In this document: positions 24,119-38,575 of the stretch, piece after piece | Numbering within the stretch: the first letter of the stretch is position 1 | Layout: every line of letters starts with the position of its first letter | Assembly: GCA_003864495.1 (NCBI GenBank) | Contig: ML133456.1 | Coordinates: forward strand, 2,915,255 to 2,979,254 | From: Nemopilema nomurai | Taxonomy: Eukaryota > Cnidaria > Scyphozoa > Rhizostomeae > Rhizostomatidae | Reading direction: 5' to 3' | Length of the DNA stretch: 64,000 bases | Position numbers and translations under genes: made by a program | The notes under the pieces: model-generated | Database searches by the model: none | The model's input: only the letters and a program-made list of their open reading frames with translations | Told to the model about the DNA's origin: nothing

Positions 24119-27100
24119 CTTCATATAGAGATAACGGTCGATCAGGGGTTCGGCATCCATGTTTGCCGTAGTCAAGGCACCATTCGCCAAACTACAATTC
24201 AAAATAGTAATGATCAAACTGCATTAATCTGATCAAACACTCGATACCAAATTGAAACATACAACGAATGGATTGCTATCTGAATTGGCTATAAAATTGC
24301 GAAAATTCACCTTTCTTTTTAACTAGAGGCTTAGGATTCCCAAAATAATAGTCACTACCTTTCCTGTCATGATACGAAAGTGTTTAAAAATATTGACCCA
24401 TAAGATCAGAAAGAAGCTAATCACGTTAACTGTTTTGGGGTTACATTGAGGTACCTGGTACAAATACTTCTGGTCCTCTGTTGCCTTGAACATGGCAAGA
24501 AACGCATATGCATTCCCAGCGCTGCCATGGCATATACCATAGCCTTTCAGAAGCAAACCACGATCCCATATGACGTCACAACATTTTTCTGCTGCTTCCA
24601 TGTACTTTTCATCGGCGAAAACCTGCGACCAGAGGGACGAAACAAAGGAAAGACATTTACAGTGATTAAGATTGATGTAAGATGATGGATATTGCTCTAT
24701 CTGGATGCACACCCCTTTAAAGTGTCTCACTGGCCTTCAGTAGCCAAACAGGAAAAAAAACTTTCAAGTCGACTTGACTTTGTTAAACGCTTTGAAAAAG
24801 ACTTGGCGAAAGAAAACTGTTAATGCTTCATCATTTAAAACAGATACTAAAATATCCGTTTACCTTGTATGCTCTTATCAGAGTATAGACAGCACCAGGA
24901 GCGCCATGACACCATTGGACTAGTTTGTCGCTATCATTTCCTACCGATGACGGGAAGTTGCCAGACTGAAACCTCATATCAACCATGACATCTAATGCCT
25001 CCTTAATGAGAGTTAAAGAGGTTTGTATTACCTCCAATCTTAGTAGAACAGGCTGCAAAAGAAAATAATTGATAAAGCGATAATTAGAAAGATATGAGAA
25101 TCCTTGAACTAGGCTCATAGCCTGAAGCAAATAACTACCGGCTTACTGCAATTTATTGCTCATACGTCAATCAACTTCAACAGATAAAGCAAGCAATAAA
25201 TGATTGCGAGAATTATTGCATTATCAAAGTACATGCATATGAAGAGCCAGTGATGTCCTGGGTGGACTATAATTAATGATGGACATGTATTGCCCTATTT
25301 TGCAATGGTTCAAATTATCAATAAGGTAGCAAATGGATGGAGTGCATAAATGGCAACAAATTGCGAAGCTACATAAATCACATGATTGAGAAGTAGAAAA
25401 CACAATGGAAAAAGAGGTCAAGTGAAAACGAAGCGAATGAATTACCCATGCACAAAAGCGAAGCATTTACAATAAGAAAAATCATGGTGGTGCATTTTCA
25501 AAAAAATTTCTCCTGAAAAAATTTAACCCTTACATTAAATTCATTTATGGACTTGAAAAAAGGTAAATCAAAGATAAAAATCAACAGTGCATCACATTCT
25601 CTCTTTATTTCTGGCTGATTATGCTTTATCGAAATTATCTTCAGCATACTTGCCCCTTATTGTGTATGGAGTAGAAAGACTGGCAACTGTTCATCTTACA
25701 TCTCTCGTTTTGTGGATGCTTGTAAATTGCATGGAAAATTAACTGAAGAGAATGATTTTCAAATCTCTAGGATTTTCGCTTAAATTTTGTGAACATGTAT
25801 TACATTGAACGAGATAGCTCACGTGAAGAAGCAAAAACAATATTCCAAAATAGCCATGTGCAGCACCAAGATACTCCTTTCCATGCCATTCATACCTCAA
25901 TGGAATGCGTGCACCGGTTGCAATAGCATGCTTAGATCCAGATGCAATTATTGCTCCGCATACCTTCAAAACAAATTATATAAACAATTTCCACGAGGGT
26001 AAAATTTTTTATAAAGCAGCAACATTTACATGTTATTAACATGATCCATATAGATACCAAAAAGAGCCAAAATAGATCCAGGTCACTTTTGAACATTTCA
26101 CTTCTCACTTTCACTTCTGTAACATAATACCAAGGCAAATTACCTACCAACCAAGCTTAGCATAATTGAGTCTATATCAATTTATCATTCCATAGTCCTG
26201 TAGATACATCTACATGTATTTTCTATATAACTTTTGATGCCTAATAATCACACTTAGAAATGTAATGGGCTCTACACTATGATATTACATATATAGAGCT
26301 ACAACAAACTTCCAGCATGAAATAATTGAAACCTTCAGCATTGAAGTCTTTAGCAAATGCATATGAATGTAGATTGTTAAAGGCTTGTCAGTTGTCCCAC
26401 TTTAACTAAAACTTGTTGTTCAGTTACCAAAATTTTGTGGTTCCCTAGTGTCATTTTTATGTGTTACCAAAGCTTTTCAAATAGTCATCATCTTATTACC
26501 TGTGAAAAAACGGAATCAGGTATGATGGCTCTACCACAGTGTTTCCGAACAAATAACAGAGCAAAAAGAAACCCTGCCCTTCCATAAAGCATTTCATCTG
26601 GTAGGCTTGTGTCATTGCAGCATTTATCAACCATTGAAAGCAATTGATGAATGCAACTGTTGAGCTCTTCAGTATCTCCTTCTCTATGAGCAATAGCTGC
26701 ACTTAATGCCACAGGTCCTATTAAAAATGTGACAATATCATCAAACAGCCTGTGAGAGTGTCTTGAATATTTCTTCAAGTTAGATTTTCAATGAAGAATG
26801 AAACTTACCTGCATCTCCACAAAGAAATGTTATTCGTTTGCCATGAATACTTCTAAGCGAAGATGCACAAATTGACTTAGCAGTTTTTATCAGCTCATCT
26901 TCAAAGGCATCACCCTTGTAAACAGAATCAGCAAGGCGCAAAAACAGCAGTGCCAATCCTATGAAAACATATCAAATAATTGAATTCTCCACAAAAGCAG
27001 AGACAGATTCTAGAAATATGTAACCACACATTGTATCAAATTATTTCATGAATTTTGATCAAGTACACCAGCACAAATAAAGTGGAATAACCTCTACGAA

Positions 27101-27607
27101 AAACAATCTTTGGTAATCATAAGTGTTTCTCGTAGGCATGAATCTCCAAGGAAAGTTCTGTTTTCCAAAAAATTATGATTAAGTTAGTTGAATGTTAAGC
27201 TATAAAGCATGTTTTACCTGTTTTTCCTGTATAAACACTATAGTCAGAATCACTGCTACTAAATCCTTTAAGGAGATGAGTGGCACTTTCTTGTATCCAA
27301 ACTTTTAGCTTTTCAATGAAAACTGGTCTGAGCTAGAAAAAGAGACTATTTATTACTCCATTTATTATTGTTCTGCAGTCTATTTTGGTAACTACCTGAA
27401 AAACTATGCAAAAATGGTTTTCTAAATAGTGTGTAGAAAATTGTTGCTAAAAAGAAAATAAAAAAAGCAATCAGTACATTACAAAGTATAAAAATAAGAG
27501 ACACACATGAATTTTTTTCGGATATTTTACCTTGGTGCCCTCTAATACTCCCTCGCCTTTGATATAAACTGGAGCCTCATTCTTAATATATCTTGAGGAT
27601 GACATAA
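24119..27607 (-). CDS. LanC-like protein (LANCL family)
   Basis: LANCL proteins are cytosolic, zinc-binding, glutathione-binding relatives of bacterial lanthionine cyclases. Exons in transcript order (minus): 27531-27607 (ATG at 27605), 27218-27332, 26809-26958, 26500-26717, 25823-25963, 24864-25052, 24455-24622, 24119-24191; all phases match. Landmarks along 376 residues: FLCGDAGP (exons 3-4), EMLYGRAGFLFALLFV, YEWHGKEYLGAAHGYFG, WCHGAPGAVYTL with Cys281-His282, GYGICHGSAGNAYAF with Cys327-His328, and HGCRTPDRPLSLYE. Cys281, Cys327 and His328 correspond to the zinc ligands of human LANCL1 (Cys276, Cys322, His323). The final 20-30 residues (usually G-x-AGT...FPAFE) must lie on a downstream exon below 24119 that I could not find, so the 3' end is open. 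LANCL1, 2 or 3 cannot be chosen by eye. Confidence 0.9.
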
Positions 27608-28277
27608 CTGTTAAAAGTAGCAAAAAGCAATTCATCAAATTTATATAGACAAGATAAAATATGGATAAGTATTTTACAAAATCACACAGACATAATGCAA
27701 TCTAATGTAAATTCTCTATAGGACTCAAGCCTTAATCAGCCATGTTTTAAAATCTAGGATCCTATCAATAGCGCTTGGACTAAAGGCAACCATTCAATCT
27801 AAGCAAGCTAAGTTTTGTAGCAGGAACCAACACCATAATAACAATCTTAGAAGAAAACATCTTTAGATAATAGGTTTAGAGTCTAAAAAAGTCACAAACA
27901 AAAAGCAAAACGTAAGACGATTTTGCTAAAAAGAGGTTCCTGACACTTATTTATAAAAAGTCAAATTCATGCGTGGAAATAAATACTTCATTAAATCGAC
28001 TCATTCAAATAATAAGTTAGGAATGAAATGGCAGAACAGAAGGTTCTAGTGAATGGTTTTAAGTGTTTGCTATAAAGTGGAAAATAATAGGAAATAGTAA
28101 GGACCAAATGGCCTGGAAAGGCCTGACTACAATGTAAAATAGGGGAGTTTTGATAAAGGGTCGACGCAATATACAAAAAATGGCATCAATATTAATACAC
28201 ATCCTTGTGACATTTTTATTCAAAGAGATAGGCTTGTTTCAAAGCTTACTACTAACTTCTCAAAAGTGCAAACTTAC

Positions 28278-28340
28278 CTCTGCAACCTTCCTTGGAAGCT
28301 CTGATGACAACAAACGACTACAACAACAACAACAACAATA
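28278..28340 (-). other. Probable 5' UTR exon of the LanC-like gene
   Basis: On the minus strand a stretch with GTTGTCATCAGAGCTTCC ends before a perfect donor GTAAGT at 28277. The first coding exon (27607) begins two bases before its ATG after an AG, so an upstream non-coding exon is required, and this is the best candidate. It carries the (TTG)n tract listed separately. Confidence 0.5.
28321..28338. repeat. (CAA)n microsatellite
   Basis: Six CAA units on the plus strand, read as (TTG)n in the probable LANCL 5' UTR exon. Confidence 0.9.
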
Positions 28341-29798
28341 ACATGCAAGGTGCTCAGTAAAACAGAGAGCAATCAATCTATGGGGGAGGGGGCGTAGAAA
28401 GGAGAGCTGCTTCTATTACCCCTTGCAAGGTTCAGCGGCATACCGTTAAAGTCTGTGAAAATTTCTCAAAACATGTAGGGAAAACTATCAAAGTTTTAAA
28501 AAGCTTTTGGCCCTTTTCTCCCTGGTTGTAAAGCCTACCGGGATGGCTTGTTCTAAAATCCAAGCAATAGGTATTCAAAAAAGAAAAAAAACAGCTATCA
28601 CTCTTGATTTTGAAGAACAGTTTATGTAACTCTAGTTGTTGTAGAAAACAAAAAGCAATTGCAACAACGATGACAATTTTTCAAGACAATCCCTACATCA
28701 TTCCAACGAGGACCTTGGTATGACCTACAATGACGGCATCAATTTTTCAGTACAAGCATCCTCTCCGCTCCTGTAGCCTTCGCTTTTAGCATATTATTAC
28801 ACTTCCTGAAAAGGCTACCTTCTTGAAAGATAAAGCAATCAAAGTTCTCTATTCACTTCCATTCAGTGTCAAATAAAAGTTCCGTTGACCTTGGCATTGT
28901 TGTCCTAATTAGTTATGTTGTTCACCAATGAGTAGAGTTTCTAATTCGCTTCTTATTCAACTCACTTATTTACAAAGACACTCGACTTAAAAAGCTTCAA
29001 CGTCAAAAGCCCTCTACTTTGCCTTTTTTGTTTTCCAGTTTGTCAAGACGCAAATTATACTTAAAAACAGAATCTTGTAGCTTATATGACACCAAGAGTT
29101 TGCTTCTTCATTTCAAACTAACCCGTTCTTTAACTATTGATAATCTTTACAGCCTAACCTTTTCATTTTAGTATTCCTTTTCCAACCGAATGCAAGTTCT
29201 AATTTTCTTTCTTTGGTGTTGGTTTCCATTTTTCAATTGAATGTCTTCTATGCCAATGAATTTCAATAGTAATAAGTCAAAAGCGCACAGTACATTCACT
29301 TCCATACGAGGGATTGATAACAAACACACTACGCGTGGCAGAATTAAAGATAATGAAATGCCATGTGAACGCCCAGAAATTCTCTTCATTTTTCTTTTTA
29401 TCAATACCGAGTTCCCAAGGAAAGTTTCCTTTGCACCTGATTTTATTTTGTAGCACATAAAGTTGGCAATGGATGAATCATAGGCAAATACCAAGGAAAA
29501 TTGCTCGTATCTTGGATATTGCATGAGAACAGGAACTTTGATAAAATTTGCTTTATGGTTGATCGATGCACTGATTTACATGTCACTCGAAAGCAGAGAA
29601 ACTAAAACATCAACGAGGCACTGTTTACCACTCAAACCACTCTACTCTCGGATTTCATTAATAACCAAAATCACATCTCTATCGACTTCATTGAAAAATA
29701 TTAAAACTAATAATAGCTCAAAGTGCACAACAATACGCTGAACGAGCCTATCATTCAGTTGCTATACGATGCGAAGAACATTTTTAGTCAAGCCTTTC
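28341..29798. other. Spacer between LANCL and CNBD2-like genes
   Basis: This should hold the promoter of the LanC-like gene and the 3' UTR of the CNBD2-like gene, both on the minus strand. The 118-codon minus ORF at 29168-29524 has no recognisable feature and no supporting splice partners. Confidence 0.45.
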
Positions 29799-32700
29799 TT
29801 AAAACGTCTTGGATCTAGTATCAGTACTTTTTGACTTTGTTCCTCTCCATTTCAATAGCCGTCCAACAAGTTGCTCGCGATAGGTTTTCCACTGCATTTG
29901 TTCACAGAATGCACTGTACAGGTCTTCATCACTCGCATATACCCTTTCCATTGTCCTTATTCTGTCCACTGTTTTGCAGTTTAGGTTCTGCATAAGCGTG
30001 TGTCTCTTAATTGCTATGACTTCACAGCCCGAGCTGACGAGGATAAAGTTCCTCTTTTCACTGGCAGTGGCAATCTCTTCAGTTCCCTCGTCCAGGCCCT
30101 GGAAAGCAATTCGATGTCCTTATCAAATGCATCAATTATTTGAAATATGATGTATTGGAAGCTAAAAGTAGATTATTAGATATAAGCTTTCAGTATGTTT
30201 GTAAATAATAATGAAAACGATTTGGTTGCACAGATAACGCGAGTCGCTTTTTGAAGCCATCGGACCGAGTCGCTTTTTGAAGTGTCACATGTACTCAAAA
30301 ACGAGCAAACCAGAGTCATTTCCACACTTTTGTACACATTTGCGTTAAGCAAGTGTTCTGAGAAACTAATCTCATTACTAACTAAATAATTTTGTGTGAT
30401 TAACAACATTAGAAGAAAAGAATTCTTAAGAAAATTCTAATTCTTACGAACAGTTCGTAGTACTTCAAGGTACATTGCTTAGTTACAAGGTCATTAAAAG
30501 GTGGGCTCTTTGAGCAAGTTAACAGCAAAGCACTAGCAAGAAGGAAAGCAATAGCAGCAAGGGCTACTATAGTCCCCTACACAGCGGTTAATCAATGCCA
30601 TCAACTGACCGGGACACTGGTTATACTCTGAAAAGACTGAGCCAGCTCAAAGAGTGCCTCTTCCTTCATCACACTAAAGCAAATTGGACGATCCTAGGTA
30701 TTCTACTCACGAACACATCTCCCTTCGATAGCTGTGCCACTTGAACAACTAGGCCGTCGTGAGGCAAATACGGACAGTCCCTTTTCGACAACAAGCCAGT
30801 GTCTATCCTTGCACGACAATCACTTGCTTCGGTTCGAACATTACCCATGGAAAGCCTGTGTTTCTGCAAAGGGGCCTGCCAGAAACTTTTCTCCGCCACT
30901 TTTTTCCAAAGGCTCTCATTGACCTTGTTAGGCACGTCTTGAGGATACCGCCCTGATACCAAGCCACGTGATCTCACTAGCTGCATGGTTATATCGGGCA
31001 TTTTCATACGCCCGATAGCCGTGCTTGTGTTTTCTCTCGCATTCAGCATCGAATGGCATGGCATTGTAAAGGGTAAAAACGTTTGGGCCGATTCAGTTGC
31101 TAGAGACTCACTTCTTCTCCTTGATGCAAGCCCCCTGTACTTCTTTTTACTAATCTTACGCAGTATGGTGCACTGTCCCTACGAAGCAAGCAACGCAACT
31201 CATCTGTCCACATGCATCACAATGGCAACCAAAAATTATCTTGCCATCCTGCCTCTAATTTAAAGTCCCTTTTACATTATGTTTACTCTAATAAACCTAC
31301 AGCGCACACTATTGGAAGGCTTTCTCTCATTTTGTGCAGTAAATATATTCAATAGCCGGAGCTTCCACGCCCCTATAAAAACTTTACAAACACATTATTC
31401 ATGAAAATTTGACTTTATTTTTAGCTTTGTGACAAAATCTGTAGGGGCAAAGGAGTGAGACAAACTACTACTGTAATTCAGGCCTAAGGAATCACGAGGT
31501 GTGGTCACATCGAGAGGAAGGACCAGGACACTGCTCGATAAGCTTAAGCTTCTCAGTGTCCTGAAACTACCTTCGGATGCAAGGTAGAAACAAATCAAAC
31601 AAATCAAACTACCTCAACTCTTCTCAAATTTGATTTACAATTGTGCTCATCGAAAAAGTAAACAAAGCTGAAATTCATAAGTTGTAATTCCTTTGGTGAA
31701 ATTTCTTGCAAAATGACGTAGAATTAATCTACCTTTCTGCAAATGTAAACAATCTCCGAGCAACCCGTGTCCTTCTCAATGACTTTGTCGGCCAAGTACT
31801 CGTATGTTTGCGATCGATCAGCAATCAAGCGGATTTTATCATCAGGAAGATTTTCGAATAATGGAAGTAGCCTACAAGAAAGATTGTCATGGAACTACAT
31901 ATAAATGATCTCGCTAGCCTTCAGTGCGATCTGTACCAAGGGCTGATGTTATACTAAAAAACTGTTGCAATGGAACATTGTATTTGAATTCTTAATGTTC
32001 AATCCGTTGATGCGAAGCTACTTCAAGCTCAAAAAGACTATTCAGATAAAGGTATGACGAGAGCTTACCTCAAGAATTTGTACCTGGTGGCGATTTCTTG
32101 ACTAAGATACTCATCTAGCCCAACTTCATTTACGTCATCCAAATTCACCATCAAAAAGTGCGTGAGTGAAAGACAGACAACCGTCACCTGTCTCTCCATG
32201 TTCTTGAAGAAGGCTTCTCTCTGCAATCGAAATTCATTCATGCAGTTGATTCAGCAGTATTAAGGGACATCTAGCCTTTCTTATGACTTTACTCAATTGG
32301 AAGAATCTAATGCCAACTGCGTGTTTTGAAAATGACCTGATCACATGATGCTACAATACCATGCCACTTACCCCAAAGCAGTCTCCTTTTCGCAATACTG
32401 TTTCTCTCTTCGAATGTTCAGCATTTCCTTCCACATTCTTCTCTTTTTGCCCCAGAGCAGAATCTTCGATTTCACTTTCGAGCAAGGCAACAACTCCATT
32501 TAGAATTACGTACAACGTTCTTCCGGGATGACCTTTACGTATAACAATTCGCCCACGTTCAAACCTTAGATAGATCGGAGGTACTTTTAACATTTTGACT
32601 AAAACGTAGACGAAGGGTGAATGGACTCAAAAATTGAATTTGACACTCAAAAAATCTTTAAACCTTTTCGGCTCAGTCAATTACTGAAACTTATGTAAAG

Positions 32701-35700
32701 ACTGCAGGAGATTGCATTCCTAACGCAAATGTTGGAAATGGCCGTCTCGTTAACCTATTGCAAAGTATTCTGCTGTAGAATTAACGGATTAAGGAACCTG
32801 CATCTCGGGAATTCACTACGTCTTAATGTAACGTTTACAAATTTGACAAATGTGACAAAAATCAATATGTAACAGGTTGAATTCTTCTTTGAATCAAACA
32901 AGGTGAAGAAACAATGAGCAAATGTCAAGAGCGAGTTGTACATTGAATGGAACAAAACCTGGACCAAGTTGCAGCCTTTGCCATTAAGTAGAGCATCCCT
33001 CTAGTGTACTTCTGAAAAGTCTCTATTTGCTTCAGAAGGCAGCAGAGCTTTCGCAAATCCGAGTTCGTTCTTTCCTCTGCGCTTTTCTGGCAAGCTTCGA
33101 GGACCCAGGTTGGCACTGGTGCCTGGCAGAAGAAAAAACTTCCCACACATACCTAATGATGCGTGATTTTTATAAAAGCAACAAAATGAAAAGAATCACT
33201 TTAAAAAATAAAAGAAACTGAATCGATAAAGGCTAGTTGATATGCGACTAGACTAAAAGGAGTATGAAGATGTGATGAAAAGGAAAATGCAGATTACCAA
33301 AAATAAATTGCATTCTCATAATCGCATGAGTTGCTCTGCTCTAGATTCCATTGATTGGCTCTATTTTTTAAATGATTATCTATTTGGAACTTATAAAAAT
33401 GTGAAAAGACTGATTTTTTAGTGCAATTTCACTTGCAACCGTTTGTCTGGACATAATCTTGAGATACAAAGACTACTTAAAAGACTTACATCATTTGGAT
33501 AGGATACATAAGAAAGCAAAGAAGGCAGAACTCTCCTGATGGTAGAAATGAAAATGGGATGACACTTGAGATGAATTTCAAGCCATAATTAGCTGTATTC
33601 ATCACCTTGCGATAAAATCAATAAGAGCAAATAAAAAAACAACTATTAGTGTGCTGTATATTTTTAACAAGAACCTCTGATTTTGACTTGTACATTCCAG
33701 GGTCAAACAAGAGATTTTCATCCTCTTTCCCTTTGAACGAACCGGCGGCAGCAGAGTGCAGTTCGACGCTTGCATCGGATTTCAAAATACTGTACTTGCC
33801 ATGCTCTGCAGCGATTCTGATCAGGCGATTACAAACGCTGATGAAAATTCGGACCTGCAAAAAGAAGCAATACGGGAAATAGGGAATCCTCTCGTATAGG
33901 AAAGGATAAAGATCTGTATAGATTTGCTATTCAAAGGAGATAGATATCAGGAAAATTAAAGTCATGCTGAATATCAAAGTTGCCTGTTTGCATTAGAATG
34001 GTCAGGTCGCTCTCACAAAAGGTCACAAGGTAGAGCTAATGTGAATTAGAAAAGGAGAGGCTTTAGAAGAAATGAAAACATGTAGCTCATAAAATGATAC
34101 AACATCTCTGCTTATATACCATATATACCATAAAATTCTAAACGGTATATTGCATGCACGATTATTAAAATTAATCTTCAAAAAGTAGCTCAACAAGCAC
34201 TACGATAAATACTTTGAGATTAAAGAAAGAACATATTGACAGACAATCTCTTTTTCGTGGTAAAGCATCCTTGTTGTGCATCATAAATCAGAATTACGGC
34301 AGAAGTTTCTTTTGCAGCTTACAATTCTTGCCGCTTCTTTAAACTTGTCAATCTAAGACGAAAGAATACATTAAAATCTGAAGAAATTTCAGAAGGACAA
34401 AGTTAAATAATAGCATGAGGCATTCTAAGTCCACATTTTCAATTCTATAAAACTTCCTTTTCAAACGTCTACTTTTCTACAAAGAATGCACGTGTACGCG
34501 TCAGCTTTTGTTTCGAGTGGGCAGTGCTATAGTAAGGATAGATTTTAGAAAAGCTACTTCGTGAACTCATTACTTTAATCTTCAAAAGACAAATGCCAGC
34601 TTCTATTTTATGCACGAGGCATCGTATTGGAATCAATGTGAAATGTTCCTACATGACACTCATTATACTACATGCTGCAAAAAGCATCGACTCCCTGTTT
34701 TTTAAAAACCTTTGTGAAATGCCAGCCAAAAAGATGTCTAAGGAAGCTTTAACATTTTACCTAAGCAGATCTGATGCTGTCACCAGCTACAATCCATCGA
34801 ACGTTTAACTACCGATTTATTCATTGTACACCAATTTTTCACCAATTTTACAACAATATTTAGAAGCTTGTCAAGCATAAGCTTTAAAGATACTTGAACA
34901 AAAGCATTTTGTTTGTACATTCTTCAGCCACTAACCCTATATTTGTTTCTTAAACTTATAGGGCTAGTTTTTTTCAGTGAATAAAACAGTGTCAATCCAA
35001 TACAATACAGAATAACTTTGACAAAAGCTATACTCTATGAACTTGAATGCTTCTAAAGTTTGAGCGTGGATACATTTCCATCTTAATATGAACCATTTCA
35101 GGAAAATAATCAAGCCAACTAAAAGTCTTGTTTGCAATCATTGACCATCGGCCAGGACCATTAGGCAAAATACTTCTGGCTAATCCACTAGTGTGTCTTC
35201 TGAAACGAATTTTCTAACCATGGCCAGCATCTATTAATTATCGAAAACGCAGTCGAGAACATTTTCAAGGACTTGGGCCTGTGCCAATACACATCTTTGG
35301 TAGCACTAATGACAGACAATTTCAGTTTCGATTCACTCTGCGTCTGCTCAAAGAGCGCGCCTGAGCAGATTCAGTTCACGAATTCGTTTTCAGACAAATC
35401 AACATAAGGTTTGATTTCCCTGAAGATAAAGACGGTTTCATTTTCCCCATTTTGGGAAGTCCTCTCGCCATTATCAAATGAGAAACATTCCTCTAAAATC
35501 TGCTCGGGTGGATTAAAGCTGCTTGCTGAAGATTCAAATTATTATTGCTGAAGATTTCAATTATTATTGCTGACGCAGATTTTATGTGACACAAGAACGA
35601 CTTGATAAGCAAGGCAATCACTGAAAATTAGTTAATTGAAAGTAATAATGAATATTATTGCAGAACTGCAATTCTACGTAATCCTTTTAGATGTATTATG

Positions 35701-37107
35701 TGATAATTAAAGTCATGGTAAAATGGAAACATTGCACAAGGAGGAACATCAGTGCAGCAATGCAATTCTTCTTTTTCTCGATGCAGAACAAACCGGATGA
35801 AATTAAATCCACCCAAAAGGACATCATATCTCCTAGTCCTTATTTTTTAGATGTGCTTTCAAGTATGATCATCCAAGTTGCACAAATTAAAATCCGACGT
35901 AACGTCTCTGGAGCTGCCAAAAAATATGCAACAGATAAAAGCACGGTTTTCTAGTGACTCGGAATACGTCTGTACTTTTGGCTAGGTGATTCTTGGTATA
36001 GGAATCCGCTAGTAGAAACATGAGTGCGAGTTGAAAATGTGGTTAATCAAATTTCAAGGAAACCTCACATACACAATTTCTAGCTACGGCTAATTAAGTT
36101 TTTAACTGACATTCACTAGACAACTTAAAAGGTAAATGCCATCAGATTTTTTGACTAACTCTAAACAACGTATTCTTTACTTTGCAGATGACCTTTCGTC
36201 TATATGAATTGCACGTCTGAACATGTGCTTTTGAATGTCTTTTCTTGCACGACACTTTTTGGCGCTTTTAAGAGTGTTTCTTATTAAATAAATTCTTTAT
36301 AGGCTTCCTTTCTACCTGACCCTCCAGAACACTATATGGATTTAAACAAGAGCCTTTGTTTACATTGCTATTAACAAGGTTATTTCAAGGACAAGGAGAG
36401 GCTTAGAAACTTTGCAGGCCAGTTTTCATTTGCAATATTTGATTTTTAGCACCCTTCGCCAGATACAGCTGTTATTTAGTAAATTGCAAGACGAACGCTT
36501 GCAAAGAAAAGTACTGTCTGGTCTTTGTCTATTGCCGGACTTTTGGGTTTCAATACCTACATGTGCAAGCTAGATTCTTGGTGATTGTTGGGCTTTTATT
36601 GAGGGGCATCCTGAGTTGGATGGAAGGATCGGAATGATTAATTACTGAGGCTGTACAAAAACAATAAGAATCCATAAACGAAAGGCCCCACATATTCTAT
36701 GGTTACATTCTATATTTCATTCTATGGATGCATCTAGAGACAGACCAATTGAAAACTAAAGTGCGCACGTAATCCGGCAAAAGGATTTGTGTGCCATTTA
36801 TACCAAAAGCTGAAGATACATAGGCAAATAAAAGTCAAAGGCATCTTGAGTGGCAGGCATGACTTGCTATGACTGAAAGACATTACATAGTGTCATGATG
36901 TTTTATTGTAAGCAATGACAATACAAGCCTCACCCCACGGAGCCTGCTTGTCTTCTCTTCTGTGGCGCATCGTACGGCACTGTGTGCAATCGATCTCGCA
37001 GGCAACTTGCTTCGTTTTCGCTCCCGGTACTTGTCTAGAATGTACTTCTCGGCGACAGTGGTAAGCGTTTTGTTCGCCTTTCTCGATTCCACCACCACTT
37101 TGTTCAT
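29799..37107 (-). CDS. CNBD2-like protein, two cyclic-nucleotide-binding-type domains
   Basis: Exons in transcript order (minus): 36934-37107 (tentative first, MNKVVVESRK; an in-frame ATG also lies at 37137), 34323-34352, 33675-33854, 32959-33122, 32372-32564, 32069-32220, 31733-31871, 30711-31178, 29799-30098 (TAA). Total 1800 coding bases, 599 residues, every phase consistent. Order of features: a helical lead-in (FKEAARIVRIFISVCNRL), a WVLEACQK segment, CNB domain 1 (FERGRIVIRKGHPGRTLYVILNG then RKGDCFG), an acidic linker, and CNB domain 2 (LFENLPDDKIRLIADRSQTY then IVYICRKGQCTILRK). The second domain is interrupted by an insert of about 125 residues before GDVFGLDEG. Vertebrate CNBD2 has this plan and is linked to spermatogenesis; ligand binding here is unproven. 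More exons could hide in the 2.6-kb gap between 34352 and 36934. Confidence 0.8.
30240..30284. repeat. Short direct duplication in last CNBD2-like intron
   Basis: GAGTCGCTTTTTGAAG occurs twice about 28 bp apart inside the intron between exons 30711-31178 and 29799-30098. Confidence 0.85.
35519..35575. repeat. Tandem duplication of about 22-24 bp
   Basis: TTGCTGAAGATTCAAATTAT is followed at once by a near copy with one extra base and then a partial third copy. It lies in the long first intron of the CNBD2-like model. Confidence 0.8.
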
Positions 37108-37137
37108 CTTGCGACTCTTAAATACAGGCCATAACAA

Positions 37138-38575
37138 CGCGAAGCCTCATTAACGAACGCTGGTGCTCAACGAGAAATCCGAACCATTAGGAAAACAGCA
37201 AAACGATTAGTGCACAGGATGCCCAACATACCTTTCTGGGAAGCATAGGATGTTGAAAGAAGATCAGAATTAAACTTCGTGCTTGAAACTAATGAAAACA
37301 AAAGTTCCGCTTCTTTTTCTAGACGTCAATGCAAGATGCGACTGTCTGATTCTGTGTTTTCGAGTATATAGAACTGAGCATAATCATAAATAAGTTACGA
37401 AGAAGAATCCATCAACATTCAACATTTTCGCAAACCACAGATTAGCTTTCTACAGTATTTCAGTGACATTCTAACGTAAGGGTTATGGTAGTGATGGAAA
37501 ATAATCGTGGACTTTATTGTCTAATATTTAATTTCAAAAACCCTTGAAGCTTATGTAATTTGAGAGAAAGTTCGTCTGAACAGCGAATTAGAGCAATTAA
37601 CGGCCAGTAACTTTAATGCCCTGTTTTATCAGTGTTGAATTTTCACAGCTCAACCAGGGGACGTGCGTTGGAGCATACACGTGCAATCAGTTAGCAGGTT
37701 TGAAAAGACTTATTGGACTGAAATAATGTCGCTCGAAAAGAGTTTAACCTTTGCAGGCAGAAAGTATACTCGTTGGGCGAAAAATTGACAGAACTCTTTT
37801 GGCGCATTCCTATAGCAGTGCAATAAGCACTAACTCAAGATCAGAAACCACACTTAAATACTTTGATTTTGTCAGCGCAAGATTTACATTACAATAATTT
37901 TAACTGCAACAGCACAACAATGTTTGCTCTCACGCAAAAATACAGAGAAACTTGCAAAGAATACAAGCAAAAAAAGAATACAAGCAAATATTTCAAGAAT
38001 ACAAGAAATTCTTAATCAGAAAGGACAATCTGTCAGAAAGGATAATATACACCAAAATGCCTTTTCTAATACTGTTAAGTGTATGATTTAGACAGCCATA
38101 CCATATTTAAAATAACTGATGTGGCAGCAAGGAATCATAAACTCTGCTCCTCTTTCCAGACCTTTTCATGAGATATAGCCCATGCAAGTAGCCAAATACT
38201 GACAATTTGACAAGAGATTGAATGATTTTCCCAAAAGAGTGAAATTTTATGGAAAATTAGAGCTTTGCATAAGCAATAGCTCATGATAGGTTTGCAGGGG
38301 TGCTGATGTGAGTGATTGCTTGCATCAACAAAAAGGTCTGTCATGCAATTCACAAAAAATGTCTATTGGAAAACTAAATGTGAACTCCTTTCACTATGGA
38401 GGTGGAAGATACAAAACAACAGGACCATCAAGATTCATGGCCTTTCTTTGGAAATATCTTAAAACATGTCTCCTTTCAAGCTTAACAAAAATTTACAGTT
38501 AAAAACACAAGTCTATGCATGGAATCATCACAACACTGTAATTCTCTCTTGCTCATCACAGTGGTAAAATTAGAA
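37138..38575. other. Spacer between CNBD2-like and folate-receptor-like genes
   Basis: No exon recognised. It should contain the CNBD2-like promoter and the 3' UTR of the folate-receptor-like gene. The region near 37960-38040 carries short A-rich near-repeats of AATACAAG. Confidence 0.45.

Noticed and set aside
29168..29524. 118-codon minus ORF
   Set aside because: No motif, no splice partners, composition like the surrounding spacer.
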